A stretch of DNA of 64,000 nt. Origin: Antilocapra americana. Its lineage: Eukaryota; Chordata; Mammalia; Artiodactyla; Antilocapridae. The translations under genes were made by a program, and so were the position numbers. The notes under the pieces were generated by a model. The model was not told the DNA's origin. It did not search any database and was given only the letters and a program-made list of their open reading frames with translations. This document shows positions 1 to 10,146 of the stretch, one piece after another. The stretch is from NCBI GenBank assembly GCA_007570785.1, contig ML664152.1:2108911-2172910 (forward strand). Direction: 5' to 3'. Each line of letters opens with the position of its first letter. The first letter of the stretch is position 1.

Positions 1-520
1 GGTGCCCGGCAATGGGAGCCCTGCACTGGTGAGTGGAGGGCGGGCCGGGGTCAGGAGGGGCGCGGGCAGACCGAGTTCAGGCCACTGCGCAGAGCTGGCT
101 GTGGGAATTGCAGCGCTGGGATGGGAGGAGGCAGCGATTAAAGGGAGCAGCAAGTGGGGTGCTCACAACAGCAATGCTAACGGGGTGGGGACTCCTTTCA
201 AAGACCTCACAGCCCCCACCCGAGGCCCTTCACAGATACCCACCTGCTGGGCCTCCCGAGGGCCTTACACCTGCCAGAGGAATGAGGCCCGGCAGCTGGC
301 AGGCCCCTCACCTGCCCCGGACAGAGAACCCAAGGCTGCACTCTTAGCTCAGCACAGTCTTGGTGGCGGCAGTCCCTAGAGATGCAGCACGCCGACCCCC
401 TGCCCCCAGCGGAGAGCGGAGTTGGAGGGGAAGTGCCGCACCTTCCTCCTTAGAAGGGGCGCCTTGACCTGTCAGTGACCATGACCTCATCATGCCTTTC
501 TGGAGTTTCCACGAAGAGAC
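1..520. other. GC-rich unassigned segment
   Basis: GC-rich, single-copy-looking DNA. Short open frames exist on both strands but none shows the cysteine repeats of a KRTAP or another family I recognise. It may be TSPEAR intron sequence, given the human gene order; that is inference only. Confidence 0.4.
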
Positions 521-526
521 TTTATT
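521..526 (-). terminator. candidate polyadenylation signal (AATAAA, minus)
   Basis: TTTATT on the plus strand reads AATAAA on the minus strand. It lies just beyond the stop of an open frame at 535-1164 and about 690 bases downstream of a minus-strand TATA box at 1215-1223, the same geometry as the KRTAP genes in this window. Confidence 0.3.
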
Positions 527-534
527 GATCAAAC

Positions 535-1164
535 CTAACACTGAAAAACAGAGTAACAGGGAAGTGAGACCTGGAAGCCAGAAGCCGGCTTCAGGAAGGG
601 GAGTGAGTGATGGGGGCCGCTGTGGAGGGTGGTGGTGCAGCCGGCTGTCCTCGAGGGCAGGCTGGCACTGGGGTGGCTTGTGTGAAGCTCTGGGCTTACT
701 GTCAAGTATCTGGTCCTGGGCTCCCGGAACCCTCCCTGGTCCCTGCACGCTGTGGTGCTCTGCTCTGATGGCATTTGGCTCCCAGCGATGGGACGGTGGC
801 CCATGGTTCTCCTCCCCGACCCCGCAGCATCCCAGTGTTTGGAATGCTGACCCGCATGGGGGGTCCATAAAGGTCCTCGGCCCCACATTCCTCCAGGGAA
901 TTGTGTAGGTGAAGAGGAGCTGTCCTGGAGCGGGGATGTCAGGGACTGAAGCCCGGGCCTCTGAGCCCCCAGGCCCCTGCACCTGCCACAGTTGGAGCCT
1001 CGGGATGCATGACTTGCAAACCACACACAGGCCAAGCCCACCTGCTTAGAACATGGAGGACGGACCTGCCTGCAGGTCTGGGGTGCAGGGGGGAAGCCCC
1101 TGAGCCCGTTGTCCTGAGTGCTCGGTGTCTCCCTGGTGGGTGAGTCACAGACGTGTGTCTTCAT
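535..1164 (-). CDS. uncertain open frame between a TATA box and AATAAA; possibly a decayed gene
   Basis: A 209-residue frame starts at an ATG in a fair context (GAACATGA), about 25 bases downstream of the start site expected from the TATA box at 1215-1223. It ends nine bases before an AATAAA. I do not recognise the protein. It is rich in Ser, Pro, Gly, Thr and Arg, has scattered cysteines (residues such as C6 and a few later ones) but no CCxP or CQP repeats, no membrane segment and no signal peptide. A second minus-strand frame overlaps it, as expected for GC-rich DNA. The framing signals match the single-exon KRTAP layout in size, so a decayed KRTAP-type gene is one reading. Chance is the main alternative. 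Confidence 0.15.
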   Translation of the reverse strand: MKTHVCDSPTRETPSTQDNGLRGFPPAPQTCRQVRPPCSKQVGLACVWFASHASRGSNCGRCRGLGAQRPGLQSLTSPLQDSSSSPTQFPGGMWGRGPLWTPHAGQHSKHWDAAGSGRRTMGHRPIAGSQMPSEQSTTACRDQGGFREPRTRYLTVSPELHTSHPSASLPSRTAGCTTTLHSGPHHSLPFLKPASGFQVSLPCYSVFQC

Positions 1165-1214
1165 GTTCCCTTCAGCGCTGGGAACAGAATCAACCTGCAT
1201 AGTAATAATAAAGG

Positions 1215-1223
1215 CTATTTATA
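1215..1223 (-). promoter_or_regulatory. candidate TATA box (TATAAATAG)
   Basis: The minus strand reads CTTTATAAATAGCC here, a near-consensus TATA box in a GC-rich surround. The sequence is close to palindromic, so it could also serve the plus strand. An ATG (1164) and an AATAAA (521-526) follow at suitable distances on the minus strand. Confidence 0.35.
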
Positions 1224-1229
1224 AAGCCC

Positions 1230-2748
1230 GCCCCCTCTCCCTTGAAGGCATGTTGCAGATAGTTAAAAGATGACCCAGTTATAAATACCTTGAACCAGGG
1301 AGGAAAGATAAAAGTCAAGCAAATAATATTGAGCTAAATTTGGAACACTCCCAGGACAGTTGATAATGGCCAGTCAGGACTCAAAGAGTTACTTTGATCG
1401 AGTTTGGTTTTGAAAAGCACAGGAGTTTACACTGCAGGGTTTGTGTGGGGTTTGGGTTTCACTTTCCCTTGGCGTTTGTTCTTGGGTCTGTGCCTGGGAA
1501 GCGCTGAGGCCTTGACTGCTACCCTGTGACCCTGAGTTTTGAAGTCCTCTGCCTCTCCACCCCATCTGAGCCTGTGACCCTGGAAGAGCAGCCTCTTACA
1601 GGAGGTGGGGTGGCCAGATTTGGCAATGGGGAAATTGAGGTCACATCTCTGCCCAGAGCCTGGTGGGCAGACCCTCTGATAAGGGCAAGGGCCTGGGGCT
1701 GGTCCTGCTGCATGGGGCATCCTAGGACAAGTAAAGTCTCACAGAGCCTCAGCCAAGATGGAGAGAAGACCTCAGCAGGCGGTCAGCATGACCAAGGCTG
1801 CGGAGGCAGGGAGTAGGGGCAGGTTGGGAGACCGGCTGCCGCTGCTGAAGCAGCCTCAGGGTGGGAGGATGAGGTGGGTCTGCAGGGGCTTGGGGCGCAC
1901 ATGGGGTGTGTAGGGCGAGCTCCGCTGGGATGAGTGGGTCAGGCAGGATTCGGGGCCTCCCTGACCCCAGAGTCAGCCTGGGTTTACTGATGCTCAGACC
2001 CCTCCCCTGCTCCCCCCCAGTGGGGCCAGCTGCCCTCAGACAGAGGGTGAACCATGACTGTAAGACTCTACTAGCTCCCACACCAAGTCCACAATTCTGG
2101 GGGCTGTGATGTGTGTAGTGCCAGGGAGGTGGCTGGGTGTGTCCTGTGGGGACAGCTTGGTGGCCTGAATTCTAGACCAGTGCTCTCGGTTAAGGAGTGA
2201 CTAGCAGCTGTGGCCAAAGAGCCTGCTGTCCACCCCTACCTCAGCCCACCCCACCCAGTATTGTCTCCACGTGGACAGGAAAGGTGGAGGGCTTCAGTGG
2301 GAGCCGCAATGAGGGGGACAGCTGAACCCCAACGCTGGGTCACTGGTGGGTGTAGGGGGTGGGGCAGAGAGAAGGTGGTGGGGGTTTGGGTCTGGACTTG
2401 CTGTGGGGTGTCAGAACAGCATCCCCTGTAATCCCACAAGTAGTCAGAGGCGGCTCCTTGCCTAGGACTTAGTGCCGTGCTGAGGTGTGCGTACCTGATG
2501 GATCCAGCACCCACAGTACCCCCCTCCCTCCTTCACTTGCTTGACACCCTGGCAAGGGAGACACTGTGCCTCAGGCTGGGAGCTGGCACACCAGCACACT
2601 GCAGCCCTGCCCGGCACATAGACAAGGCTGTCGGTGGAGATGTGGGACCCCTGGGCAGGCTGTGGGTGGGATCAGACCTGGGATCTGGGGTGGGGGGCAT
2701 CCCTGGGGCTAGAGGCAGGGCCCAGGAGAGGTGGGGCACAGGTTTGAA
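1230..2748. other. unassigned GC-rich segment
   Basis: AT-richer between about 1200 and 1440, then GC-rich. I see no KRTAP-like frame, tRNA or recognisable mobile element. Confidence 0.4.
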
Positions 2749-2757
2749 TTATAAAAG
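2749..2757 (+). promoter_or_regulatory. candidate TATA box (TTATAAAAG)
   Basis: A good TATA match on the plus strand in otherwise GC-rich DNA. A short open frame follows at 2769, too close to the box to be its natural start, and another at 2885-3280; neither is cysteine-rich. No AATAAA follows within a KRTAP-like distance, so this may be a chance match. Confidence 0.2.
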
Positions 2758-2759
2758 CT

Positions 2760-3437
2760 AGCTGGGGTGTGGAAGCTGCAGGCCAGCAGGCAAGCAGGCA
2801 GCTCAGTGAAGGGCATCTGGGGGTAGCAGGAAGCCCTCCCTGCTCCGCCTCTGGCAGCTCCCAGGAATTCTCCCACCCTGCCTTTTGGGCTCCTTTAATG
2901 AAACGCTACAGGAAGGGAGCTGGGGAATCCTGGCGCCTGGCGAGGCCCACAGTCGGGCTCCAGGGAGGAAGTGTGGGCACAACACCCCCTGCTGGGCTCA
3001 CGTGGCAAGGCCTCTGAGTGGTTGGCAATCTGGGAGCTGCCCCTTGCTTCAGGTCAGGGGACTCTGTCCACGTGGGTGTGGCCCCCAGCCCACCCCACCC
3101 CACCCTCTGGTACTGTGGCCACCAGGCTGCTTGGGAGTAACCCCAGTCCCAGGCCCGCACCCAGCCCAGGTGACCCCAGGAGCCGGCGCGGGGGACCACT
3201 CTGCATGTGCCACAGGGAGGGGAGGCCGCCTAGTGCGGTTGTGGGGGACACAAGCTGAAAGGCCCACCTCACCTGCTTGACAGTTTTGCAGGGCTGGGGG
3301 TGGCTGGCAGGTGGGGACAAACTGTCAGTCTGACACCCATTTCCTTTTAAAACATTCTCAACCATTAAGCTAGGACAATGCATAGAAATCAGTAAACAAA
3401 GATTACTCATTTTTGCAATGGAACCTCATACACAAAG
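2760..3437. other. unassigned GC-rich segment
   Basis: Open frames on both strands look like composition-driven shadows. No family recognised. Confidence 0.35.
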
Positions 3438-3625
3438 GGGTTCCTCTGATGGCTGAGCGGGTAAAGAATCTGCTTGCAATGCAGGAGACACAGGTTGGAT
3501 CCCCTGGAGGAGGGCATGGCAACCCACTCCAGTATTCTTGCCTGAAAAATCCCATGAACAAGAGCCTGGGGGGCTACAGTTCATGAGGTCACAAAGAGTT
3601 GGACACGGCTGAGCCACTAAGTAAC
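3438..3625 (+). repeat. Bov-tA-type SINE, sense
   Basis: The tRNA-derived head (gctgagcgggtaaagaat) and body (ccactccagtattcttgcct, ending in gttggacacggctgag) match the ruminant Bov-tA family. Diverged, with a 3' end near GAGCCACTAAG. Confidence 0.9.
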
Positions 3626-5290
3626 AACATAGCAACAACATATGTTATATGCTGCTTCTACGGTTTTGATTTTTAAGAGTAAATAATGGATTTCCAGGAG
3701 GCCCTTTTCCAGGACAAAATCTAAGAAGCCACCATTCTGAGTTTTGGGGTCTGGCTTTTGTTTCCAGCTAGAACCTTGCTCTCCCTACCTGCCTCATCTC
3801 CCCCTCCCCCCTGCCCTGTGCTCCTGGGTGGATTCTGACCTTTAGGCTTAGAAGGGATCTCTGTGTGGGTGTCGGGTAGGGTGGGAGGGAGCCCACTTCT
3901 CTCCTTGTCCTGAGAGTCTGGGGAGTGCCGGGCACTCTGCGTCCTAACCCCACATTTCCGCCTGAAGGGGTGATGTGCAACTTGGCTCTGCCAGAGCACA
4001 CTGGGTGGGGGCTGGGGGCTCCTGAGAGCCTCACCCTCCTCTCACCTCTCAGCCATGCCCACATGCTCCTACCCCCCAGCTCTGCTCACAAAGCCTGAAA
4101 GCCTGTCCTTCTGGCGGGTCTTGGTCCTGGGTGCGGCTGGGGCATGGGGTAAGGGACCCCTGTGTTAGCCGCTCACTTTTCATCCCGCCCCCAGGTCGAG
4201 GCACTGCGCTTTAGGGAATTTGTGGGAGTCTCCGGCAAATCCAGTCTAATGAGCCTCTCTGGCAAAGTCAGGGGTACTTACTCCCCACTGGGAGGAGGGC
4301 GAGGGAATGGAAAATGCCCTTGCAACTCCCTTGATGGTGACCCTGAGATGGGTTTGCAGCCCAGCAAGCCCCTCTGCGCCGGACTTGGGTAATGGAAGGG
4401 GGAAGGGAGGCGACTCCAATAGCCAGAGCTGCCCACCTTTGGGCCCTGCAGAACAGGGTGGGGGCCACCACGTGGCCTCGGCATTGCACCTGCAGGTCTG
4501 CCTGGACCACCGGCGCGAGTCGACCAAGGGGGTCGTCCTGTGTTGAGGGGAAGGCAGGGAGCGTGCCTGCATGTGAGTGTGCATGAGTGTGCGAACATGT
4601 ATGGGTATTAGTGTGTGAGTGTGTGCGCGCCTCCACGCAGCTGAGAAGAACCCAGCACAGCCCCCTGGAGGTGAAGTTTGGCTGTGGTTTTGGCTCCACG
4701 TAGTTCCGTAGTTTCTGCAGGGGCCTGGCAGCGTGCGTAACCAAGAGAGACTCGATGCCCTTCCAGGCCATCAACGCTGCAGCTCCGTAGCCCACCTGGT
4801 GCAGGTGGGCTGGACGGGGGTGCGTGGCTGGGGATCCGTGTCACCGGTGTCCAGACTCAGGTGCAGACCCCTGGGGACCCGGCTCCGGGGACCCTGGCAC
4901 TGGGCAACGACCCTCCCTGGGACAACACGCTCCGCACACTGAACTTGGAGTGCTGCAGGCAAAGGTTGGTGGTGACTGGCCGCTGCTGCTGTACACAGGT
5001 CCCTTAGGCAGGTGGCTCCATCCAGACCTGGGGGTTGGAATTCAGCTGCCGTGAACTTGGGTGAAACTGGCTGCACCTTTCCCTTCAAAACTAACTCAGA
5101 ACCAACAGCTCCCAGTGAGGGATGTGCCCCGTGTTGGCAACACCTGGGGCTGTCTTCAGCTGAGGCACCATCTGGGGTGCCAACATCCCTGTGCTCCGTC
5201 CAAATATGCACGGAGTTTCTGTCCCCTATCCGAATGAGGCTTGCCATTCCCTCTTCTTAATGTCTTAGTGAGAAAGCCCACATCTTACTT
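3626..5290. other. unassigned segment
   Basis: No supported gene. Contains a degenerate TG-rich tract near 4557-4632. Several antisense frames between 4240 and 4850 overlap each other and have no recognised motif. Confidence 0.4.
4557..4632. repeat. degenerate (TG)n tract
   Basis: Interrupted gtgtgtgag/gcatgagtgtgcg units, an old dinucleotide repeat with many substitutions. Confidence 0.7.
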
Positions 5291-5495
5291 TTGTTGTTGG
5301 ACTAAGTCATGTCCAACTCTCTTGTGACCCCATGGAGCCTCGCCAGGCTCCTTTGTGCTTGGGATTTCCCAGGCAAGAATACTGGAGCGGGTTGTCATTT
5401 CCTTCTTCAGAGTATCTTCCCAACCCAGGGATGGAACCCATGTCTCCTGCATTGGCAGGTAGAGTCTTTATCACTGAGCCACCAGGGAAGCCCCC
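5291..5495 (-). repeat. Bov-tA-type SINE, antisense
   Basis: Reads gtcatgtccaactctcttgt at the left and ccaccagggaagcccc at the right, the reverse complement of the Bov-tA body and head. Flanks carry a short similar motif (catctta / catctttatta), a possible target-site duplication. Confidence 0.9.
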
Positions 5496-5499
5496 CATC

Positions 5500-6828
5500 T
5501 TTATTACCAGTCAGTAGAAAAAAAAAATTTTTTTTGATAATTGGTAATGATCATGGTCTGTTCTTGAAATCTGGAAGATTACATTATATGCATTTAAATG
5601 TGTGTTTTTGAGAAGGGACCCATGCATTTCAGTAGCCGGCTGGAGGATTTGAGGCATTCAGGACTCTGGGGCCCCCAGTCCCCTGGTTCCTGGGCAGTTG
5701 GTGAAGCTGGCCAGAGGGAGGCTGGTGAAAGCATAGGGAGGCCCAGGTGGGCAGAGCCCCAGGGGACTTCCTATTACCGTAACAGCTGGGGAAGTTAATG
5801 TCTCACACCTTCTCCATAGGAGGGTCCCAAGAGACATGGGCAAGGTCCTATGGGGCAGGGGATAGGGGAGGCAGGATCAGAACCCTGCAGCCCCAGAGTG
5901 TAGGCAGAGGGCATAGGGTGAGTCTGTCTGCACCCATTTCCACTACGCAATCCTAGTTGCAAGAGGGCCCCTCAGGTTCCCAGAGGACTCGTGTTTGGGG
6001 GGACAGTGGCACTGGAAAAACCACCCCAGCCCTGAGAGTCTGGACTAAGGTCTCCAGGGGAGATCATCAGAGGTCAGGTGATCTCTCTGACTACCCCCCT
6101 CCTTTGGGATTTCATGGCCTCCTGAGGGGAGTGGTGTCATGTCACTAGTAGGGTCAAGTCAAGAGCTAGGAGGTGGCACTGGGGAAGGGGTGAGGCAGGA
6201 GAAGGCAGGTTAGAAGCAAGGGTGGGGCGTAGGAAGCTTTTTGGCTCTGGCAAACATGAGGGGCACTCCAGAGCACCCCGGGGTAGACCTCAGGCAGTGA
6301 GCCTGGGCCTCAGGACCTAGAGTGCAGGCCCTGGAAGTCACCTACCCCCTGGCTTCCTCCCTTGACCCCCGCCACACCCAGCCTGAACCAGGGGCTGTAA
6401 CACAGACAAGGCAGGCTGGGACATTTGAAGACTGAATAAAGCACCAAGTCTGAGGGCAGGTGGAGGGGCAGGGGAGCAGGGGGTCAGCAGGAATGCTCCA
6501 CTTCAGCTGTGTCCCAGGAGGCCCTGCCCCTGTGTGTCTCAGGCTGACCAGGGAGAGCCAGATGGGGGCAAGGGGGCCCTCCTGCCAAGGGGCCCACTGG
6601 CCAGGGGTTGCCACCACAGTCTTGGTCAGTAGCACAGCCCCACAGAGCTGCCCGGAGAGTCAGACGCAGGAGTGAGGGCTGGGGGGATGACTGCTGTGGG
6701 CCTTAGAGCCCCTTGGAAATGCTCCTGAGACACAGCTGCTGATGGAGTTATGTATGTCCGCCCAGGGGCTGGAGACAATGACACATATGGCTATCTGGGA
6801 GAGAGGACCAGCCAAGGCAAGGATGGCG
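5500..6828. other. unassigned segment 3' of a KRTAP10 gene
   Basis: GC-rich DNA without a recognisable gene or repeat; probably intergenic spacer downstream of the minus-strand KRTAP10 at 7160-7849. Confidence 0.4.
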
Positions 6829-6834
6829 TTTATT
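6829..6834 (-). terminator. polyadenylation signal of the KRTAP10 at 7160-7849
   Basis: AATAAA on the minus strand about 330 bases past the stop codon, giving a 3' UTR length usual for KRTAP genes. Confidence 0.6.
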
Positions 6835-7159
6835 CACTCAGCTCAAGACCTCTGTGAGAGGAAGGTACACAGCACAGGAAGGGCAGAGACAGGGCAGAGC
6901 AAGGCTCCCAAATGCTGGGGTAGCAGCAGTGTCCATGGCTGTCAGGAGAAGTCCATGGACCCTCGGTAACATGGAACTCTCTCGAGTTCATTGGGGCCTG
7001 ACCCAGAGGCTGCAGGTGGGCTAAGCCCTGCTTGTTGGGGTCTCAGGTCAGAGCACGTTCAGGTAGGTCTGGGTCAATGCTGAAGAGGGCCAGAGGCTGG
7101 CAACAGAGGGGGACGGAGTGGCCCATAGCACCCGGCTGGCCCTGAGAGGACGTGCCAGG

Positions 7160-7849
7160 TCAGCAGCAGGGCTCTGGGGCTGAAGCGGGGATGCAGCAGG
7201 CTGGGTGGGAGCACGCGGACTGGCAGAGCAGGGACACGGAGGAGGCTGGGCGGCAGCAGCTGGGCTGGCAGGAGGAGGTGGGCACACAGCAGGTGGGGCG
7301 GCGCACAGGCTGGCAGAGGAGGGACACGGAGGAGGAGGGTCTGCAGCAAGCAGAGGGGGCTGAGCAGGGGGAGGCCTCACAGCAGACGGGCCTGCAGCAG
7401 ACGGGGCGGCACACAGGCCGGCAGAGGAGGGACACGGAGGAGGAGGGTCTGCAGCAGGGGGAGGGGGCTGAGCAGGGGGAGGACTCACAGCACACAGGCC
7501 TGCAGCAGACAGGTGTGCAATAGACAGGCCTGCAGCAGACAGGCTCATAGCAGGCCTGCTGGCAGGGGAAGGAGGTGCAGCAGGAGGGCTGGCAGCTAGA
7601 CTGCTGGCAGCACAAGGCCAGGCAGGAGCTGCTGCAGGCTGGCTGGCAGCAGGGGCTGGACTCGCAGCTCACTGGGGTGCAGAGGAGGGTCAGGCTGGGG
7701 GCCGGGGTGCAGCAGCGGGGGACGCAGCAGGGGGGCTCACAGCAGCTCTCTGGACAGTCGTCCATTTGCCAGTCACAGGACCCGGGCTGGCAGACCCGGC
7801 TGCTGTAGCTCAGGTGGCTGGAGCAAGCAGACAGGGCGGAGAAGGCCAT
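7160..7849 (-). CDS. KRTAP10: keratin-associated protein 10 family member (229 aa)
   Basis: High-sulfur hair matrix protein. KRTAP10 proteins are known to lie between hair keratin filaments, mainly in the shaft cuticle, and to cross-link through disulfides. The frame is intronless, starts at an ATG in CACCATGG context and ends with EPCC. About 54 of 229 residues are cysteine. The N-terminus (residues 1-35) has the MAFSALSACSS start and the DDCPESCCEPPCC motif typical of KRTAP10. Residues 80-125 are CCxPVCC and CCQQSSCQ repeats. Residues 117-150 and 153-188 are two copies of an ESSPCSAPS/EASPCSAPS-CCRPSSSVSLLC module, and a CCRPASSVSLLC repeat follows near 199-210. Compared with the paralogue at 46519-47379 it lacks the SCTGSSW stretch after PGSCD. 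A TATA box lies 86 bases upstream and AATAAA 330 bases downstream. The member number cannot be fixed by eye. Confidence 0.93.
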   Translation of the reverse strand: MAFSALSACSSHLSYSSRVCQPGSCDWQMDDCPESCCEPPCCVPRCCTPAPSLTLLCTPVSCESSPCCQPACSSSCLALCCQQSSCQPSCCTSFPCQQACYEPVCCRPVYCTPVCCRPVCCESSPCSAPSPCCRPSSSVSLLCRPVCRPVCCRPVCCEASPCSAPSACCRPSSSVSLLCQPVRRPTCCVPTSSCQPSCCRPASSVSLLCQSACSHPACCIPASAPEPCC

Positions 7850-7864
7850 GGTGGAGGCGGTGGG

Positions 7865-7918
7865 GCTGGAGGAGGATGAGGATGTGAGTGTGTGTGAGTG
7901 AGTGAGTGTGTGAGTGAG
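7865..7918. repeat. TGAG/GTGT-rich 5' UTR repeat
   Basis: A run of gtgagtg units between the ATG and TATA box of the KRTAP10 at 7160-7849. Similar runs sit in the same place before the other KRTAP10 genes (near 13530, 47390 and 56355). Confidence 0.75.
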
Positions 7919-7934
7919 GTGCTCAGGCTGCCCA

Positions 7935-7942
7935 CTTTATAT
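7935..7942 (-). promoter_or_regulatory. TATA box of the KRTAP10 at 7160-7849
   Basis: ATATAAAG on the minus strand, 86 bases upstream of the ATG; a start site near 7905-7912 is expected. Confidence 0.75.
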
Positions 7943-7954
7943 CCCTCTTCTGTG

Positions 7955-8003
7955 TGTATGTTGTCCCAACAGAGGCTCACAACGCGTTCCCTTCCTGGTT
8001 GGT
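7955..8003 (-). promoter_or_regulatory. conserved block upstream of the TATA box
   Basis: This stretch (minus strand AACCAGGAAG ... GAGCCTCTGTTGGGACAAC) recurs at 47464-47513 upstream of another KRTAP10, at the same distance from the TATA box. It may hold promoter elements, or simply reflect recent duplication. Confidence 0.4.
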
Positions 8004-8009
8004 GTTTGG

Positions 8010-9130
8010 ATCTGGCTCCAGGGAACCCTTATTAAGGCTGCGTTATTTTCTCAGGAGATGAAGGCCTAGCTCATAAATGTCCTGCCTATGTATCAGGCCG
8101 TGCTGCTCCTGACCACCTGCTGAGTGGGTGTGGGAGTACAAGGTTGGGGTGGACCCAGTGTGGGCAGTGGGGGCTCTTGGACACTGGGCACTCATTCTGG
8201 GCCCCAGGGGATTAGGGAATGTGACTTGCATTCTGGACCCTGGAAGGGCTCTTTACTGAGGCGTGTGGTCCCTTTTCTTCTGCGTTTGTCGTAAGCCCCC
8301 TGCAGATGGAAGGAGGGGCGTTACCTGGGTGGGTTCTGGCTGGGCGTGGCCAGCTGCCCTGTTTTGGGCAAGGCTTGGGGGAAGGGCGTGGCCGTGACCA
8401 ACAGACTCTGCGTCTCCCGGGGTGGGCCCATGTTTATGGGCCATGGTCCCCACGCTCAGCGTGTCTCCTTTCCATTTGCTAGGCTCTAGGGATCCCTGTG
8501 GCTCGGGCCACAGCAGGTGGCCCAGCAGAGGCTCAGCCAGATATGGCTGGGCCCTCCTTCCAAAGCGGCACCTGCTCAGGCTCCCAAGGATGGGTCACCT
8601 ATCCTTCTGCCAGGCAGCTTGCTGGGTCTCCTTCTCCCTCTCCTCCCGTCTCCCTCCAGACTTCCACTCAGACTCTGACCTGCCCCGTCCCCGCTACATC
8701 TTTCCTGGGAGCTGAGCCTGGACCTCTGTCTGTGGGCTCCTGGGACACCCTGGTGGGATACTCGGTGGTCTAGGGAAGAGTCACCAAGAGCTGTTTGAGC
8801 CTGATGCTGCCAGGTGCAGCGGTCAGGGCAGCTCTGCAGGCGAAGGGGTAGGGGAGTGGAGAGACAGGTGGCAGAGGTGGCAGGGGTTGGCGAGGCCAGC
8901 ATGCAGAGCAGCTGGGATGTGACGGCTACCATGGAGGGGTGGGGGCTGGGGGTAGGGAGGCCCTGCCGAGGGGTCTGGGGCTGGTCAGGACAGGCAGAGC
9001 CCTGATGGTGTGTACAGGAAGCGGTTGGCTGGACAGGAAGGTTTATTTCATTATTAATTGTTTTTCTATTGTCTCAGTGACAGCTTAAGCCACAACACTT
9101 AGAAATTATGAATCTGTTTATCATGTGCAT
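8010..9130. other. unassigned segment
   Basis: Spacer upstream of the first KRTAP10 gene. Short frames at 8422-9005 on both strands have no recognised motif. Confidence 0.35.
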
Positions 9131-9250
9131 TTGCACCAGTTTCCTGTGGCCACTGTAATAAATGGTCAACACTGTATCACATGAAATATCCAGACAATAG
9201 AATTGTATTCTCTCACAGTTTTGAGGCCAGAAGTCTGAGAAGAGTTATAA
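9130..9250. repeat. old interspersed repeat fragment (MaLR/LTR-like)
   Basis: The stretch around tctcacagttttgaggccag resembles a phrase common in old mammalian LTR/MaLR elements. Edges and family are uncertain. Confidence 0.35.
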
Positions 9251-9687
9251 TGAGCTGAGATCGGAGCATCCTATGGCAAGAGGGGAGGGCCCTTCCTGCC
9301 TCCTCCAGCTTCTGTGCCTCTGGGAGTCCTGGGCTTGTGGCCACTTCCTTTCAGCCTCTGCCTGTCTTCACGTCCCCTCCTCCTGGTCAAGAGCCTTAAT
9401 CAGCAAGTTGCAGTCAGTCTGCAAAGTTCTTTTTCCTCCCAAAGTCATGTGCACAGGTGTGGGCTGATCCAGAAAAAGCTTCCGGGCTGGTTGCTGGGAG
9501 GCTTTGGGTCAGAAAGGGAGCTCCAGGGGTCTGCTCCCCTCTCTTCCTGCCTCCATTCACCTCTTCTCCATCTTCCCGCACACGCTTCGGGAGCACCCAG
9601 GGCTCAGGTAAAGGCTCAGCCCTGCCCAGGCAGCCCGGGTATCAGTTCTCCTCTGCTGCCTGAGCCTCTGCTGCCTTCGCTCTGGCC

Positions 9688-9815
9688 TTTAAAATATTTA
9701 TTTACTTATTTATTTTTGCTTTTTGGCTGCCCCCTGCAGCATATAAGATCTTAGTTCCGCAACCAGGGATTGAGCTCAAGCCTTCTGCTTTGGCAGCACG
9801 AGGTCTTAGTCACTG
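9688..9815 (+). repeat. CHR-type SINE
   Basis: tttttggctgccccctgcag, then atcttagttccgcaaccagg and a degenerate tail; typical of the cetartiodactyl CHR SINE class. Confidence 0.75.
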
Positions 9816-9941
9816 TGAGATTGGTTGGGCCACTTCAGGGGGCCTCTGAAGAGCTCCAATATCATAGTCCTTCATGTGTCAGGGCAGAGGAGCATCCAGT
9901 GAGAGCCAAGTGGTAGATGAGAAGTGGCTTATTAGAATAGG

Positions 9942-10146
9942 CTTTCCTGGTGGCTCAGATGGTAAAGAATCCACCTGCAATGCAGGAAACCTGGGTTTGA
10001 TCCCTGGGTCAGAAATATTCCCTGGAGAAGCGAACGGCAACCCACTCCAGTATTCTTGCCTAGAGAATCCCATGGACAGAGCAGCCTGTTGGCTACAGCC
10101 CATGGGTCACAAAGAGTTAGACACGACTGAGCGACTAACACTTTCA
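9942..10146 (+). repeat. Bov-tA SINE with intact target-site duplication
   Basis: Full-length sense SINE (tttcctggtggctcagatgg to gagcgactaacactttca). It is flanked by a 14-base direct repeat, CTTATTAGAATAGG, at 9928-9941 and 10147-10160, showing a fairly recent insertion. Confidence 0.95.

Noticed and set aside
4240..4850. Overlapping frames of 106-175 codons
   Set aside because: Several frames open at once in GC-rich DNA with a TG repeat; no motif, promoter or polyadenylation signal.
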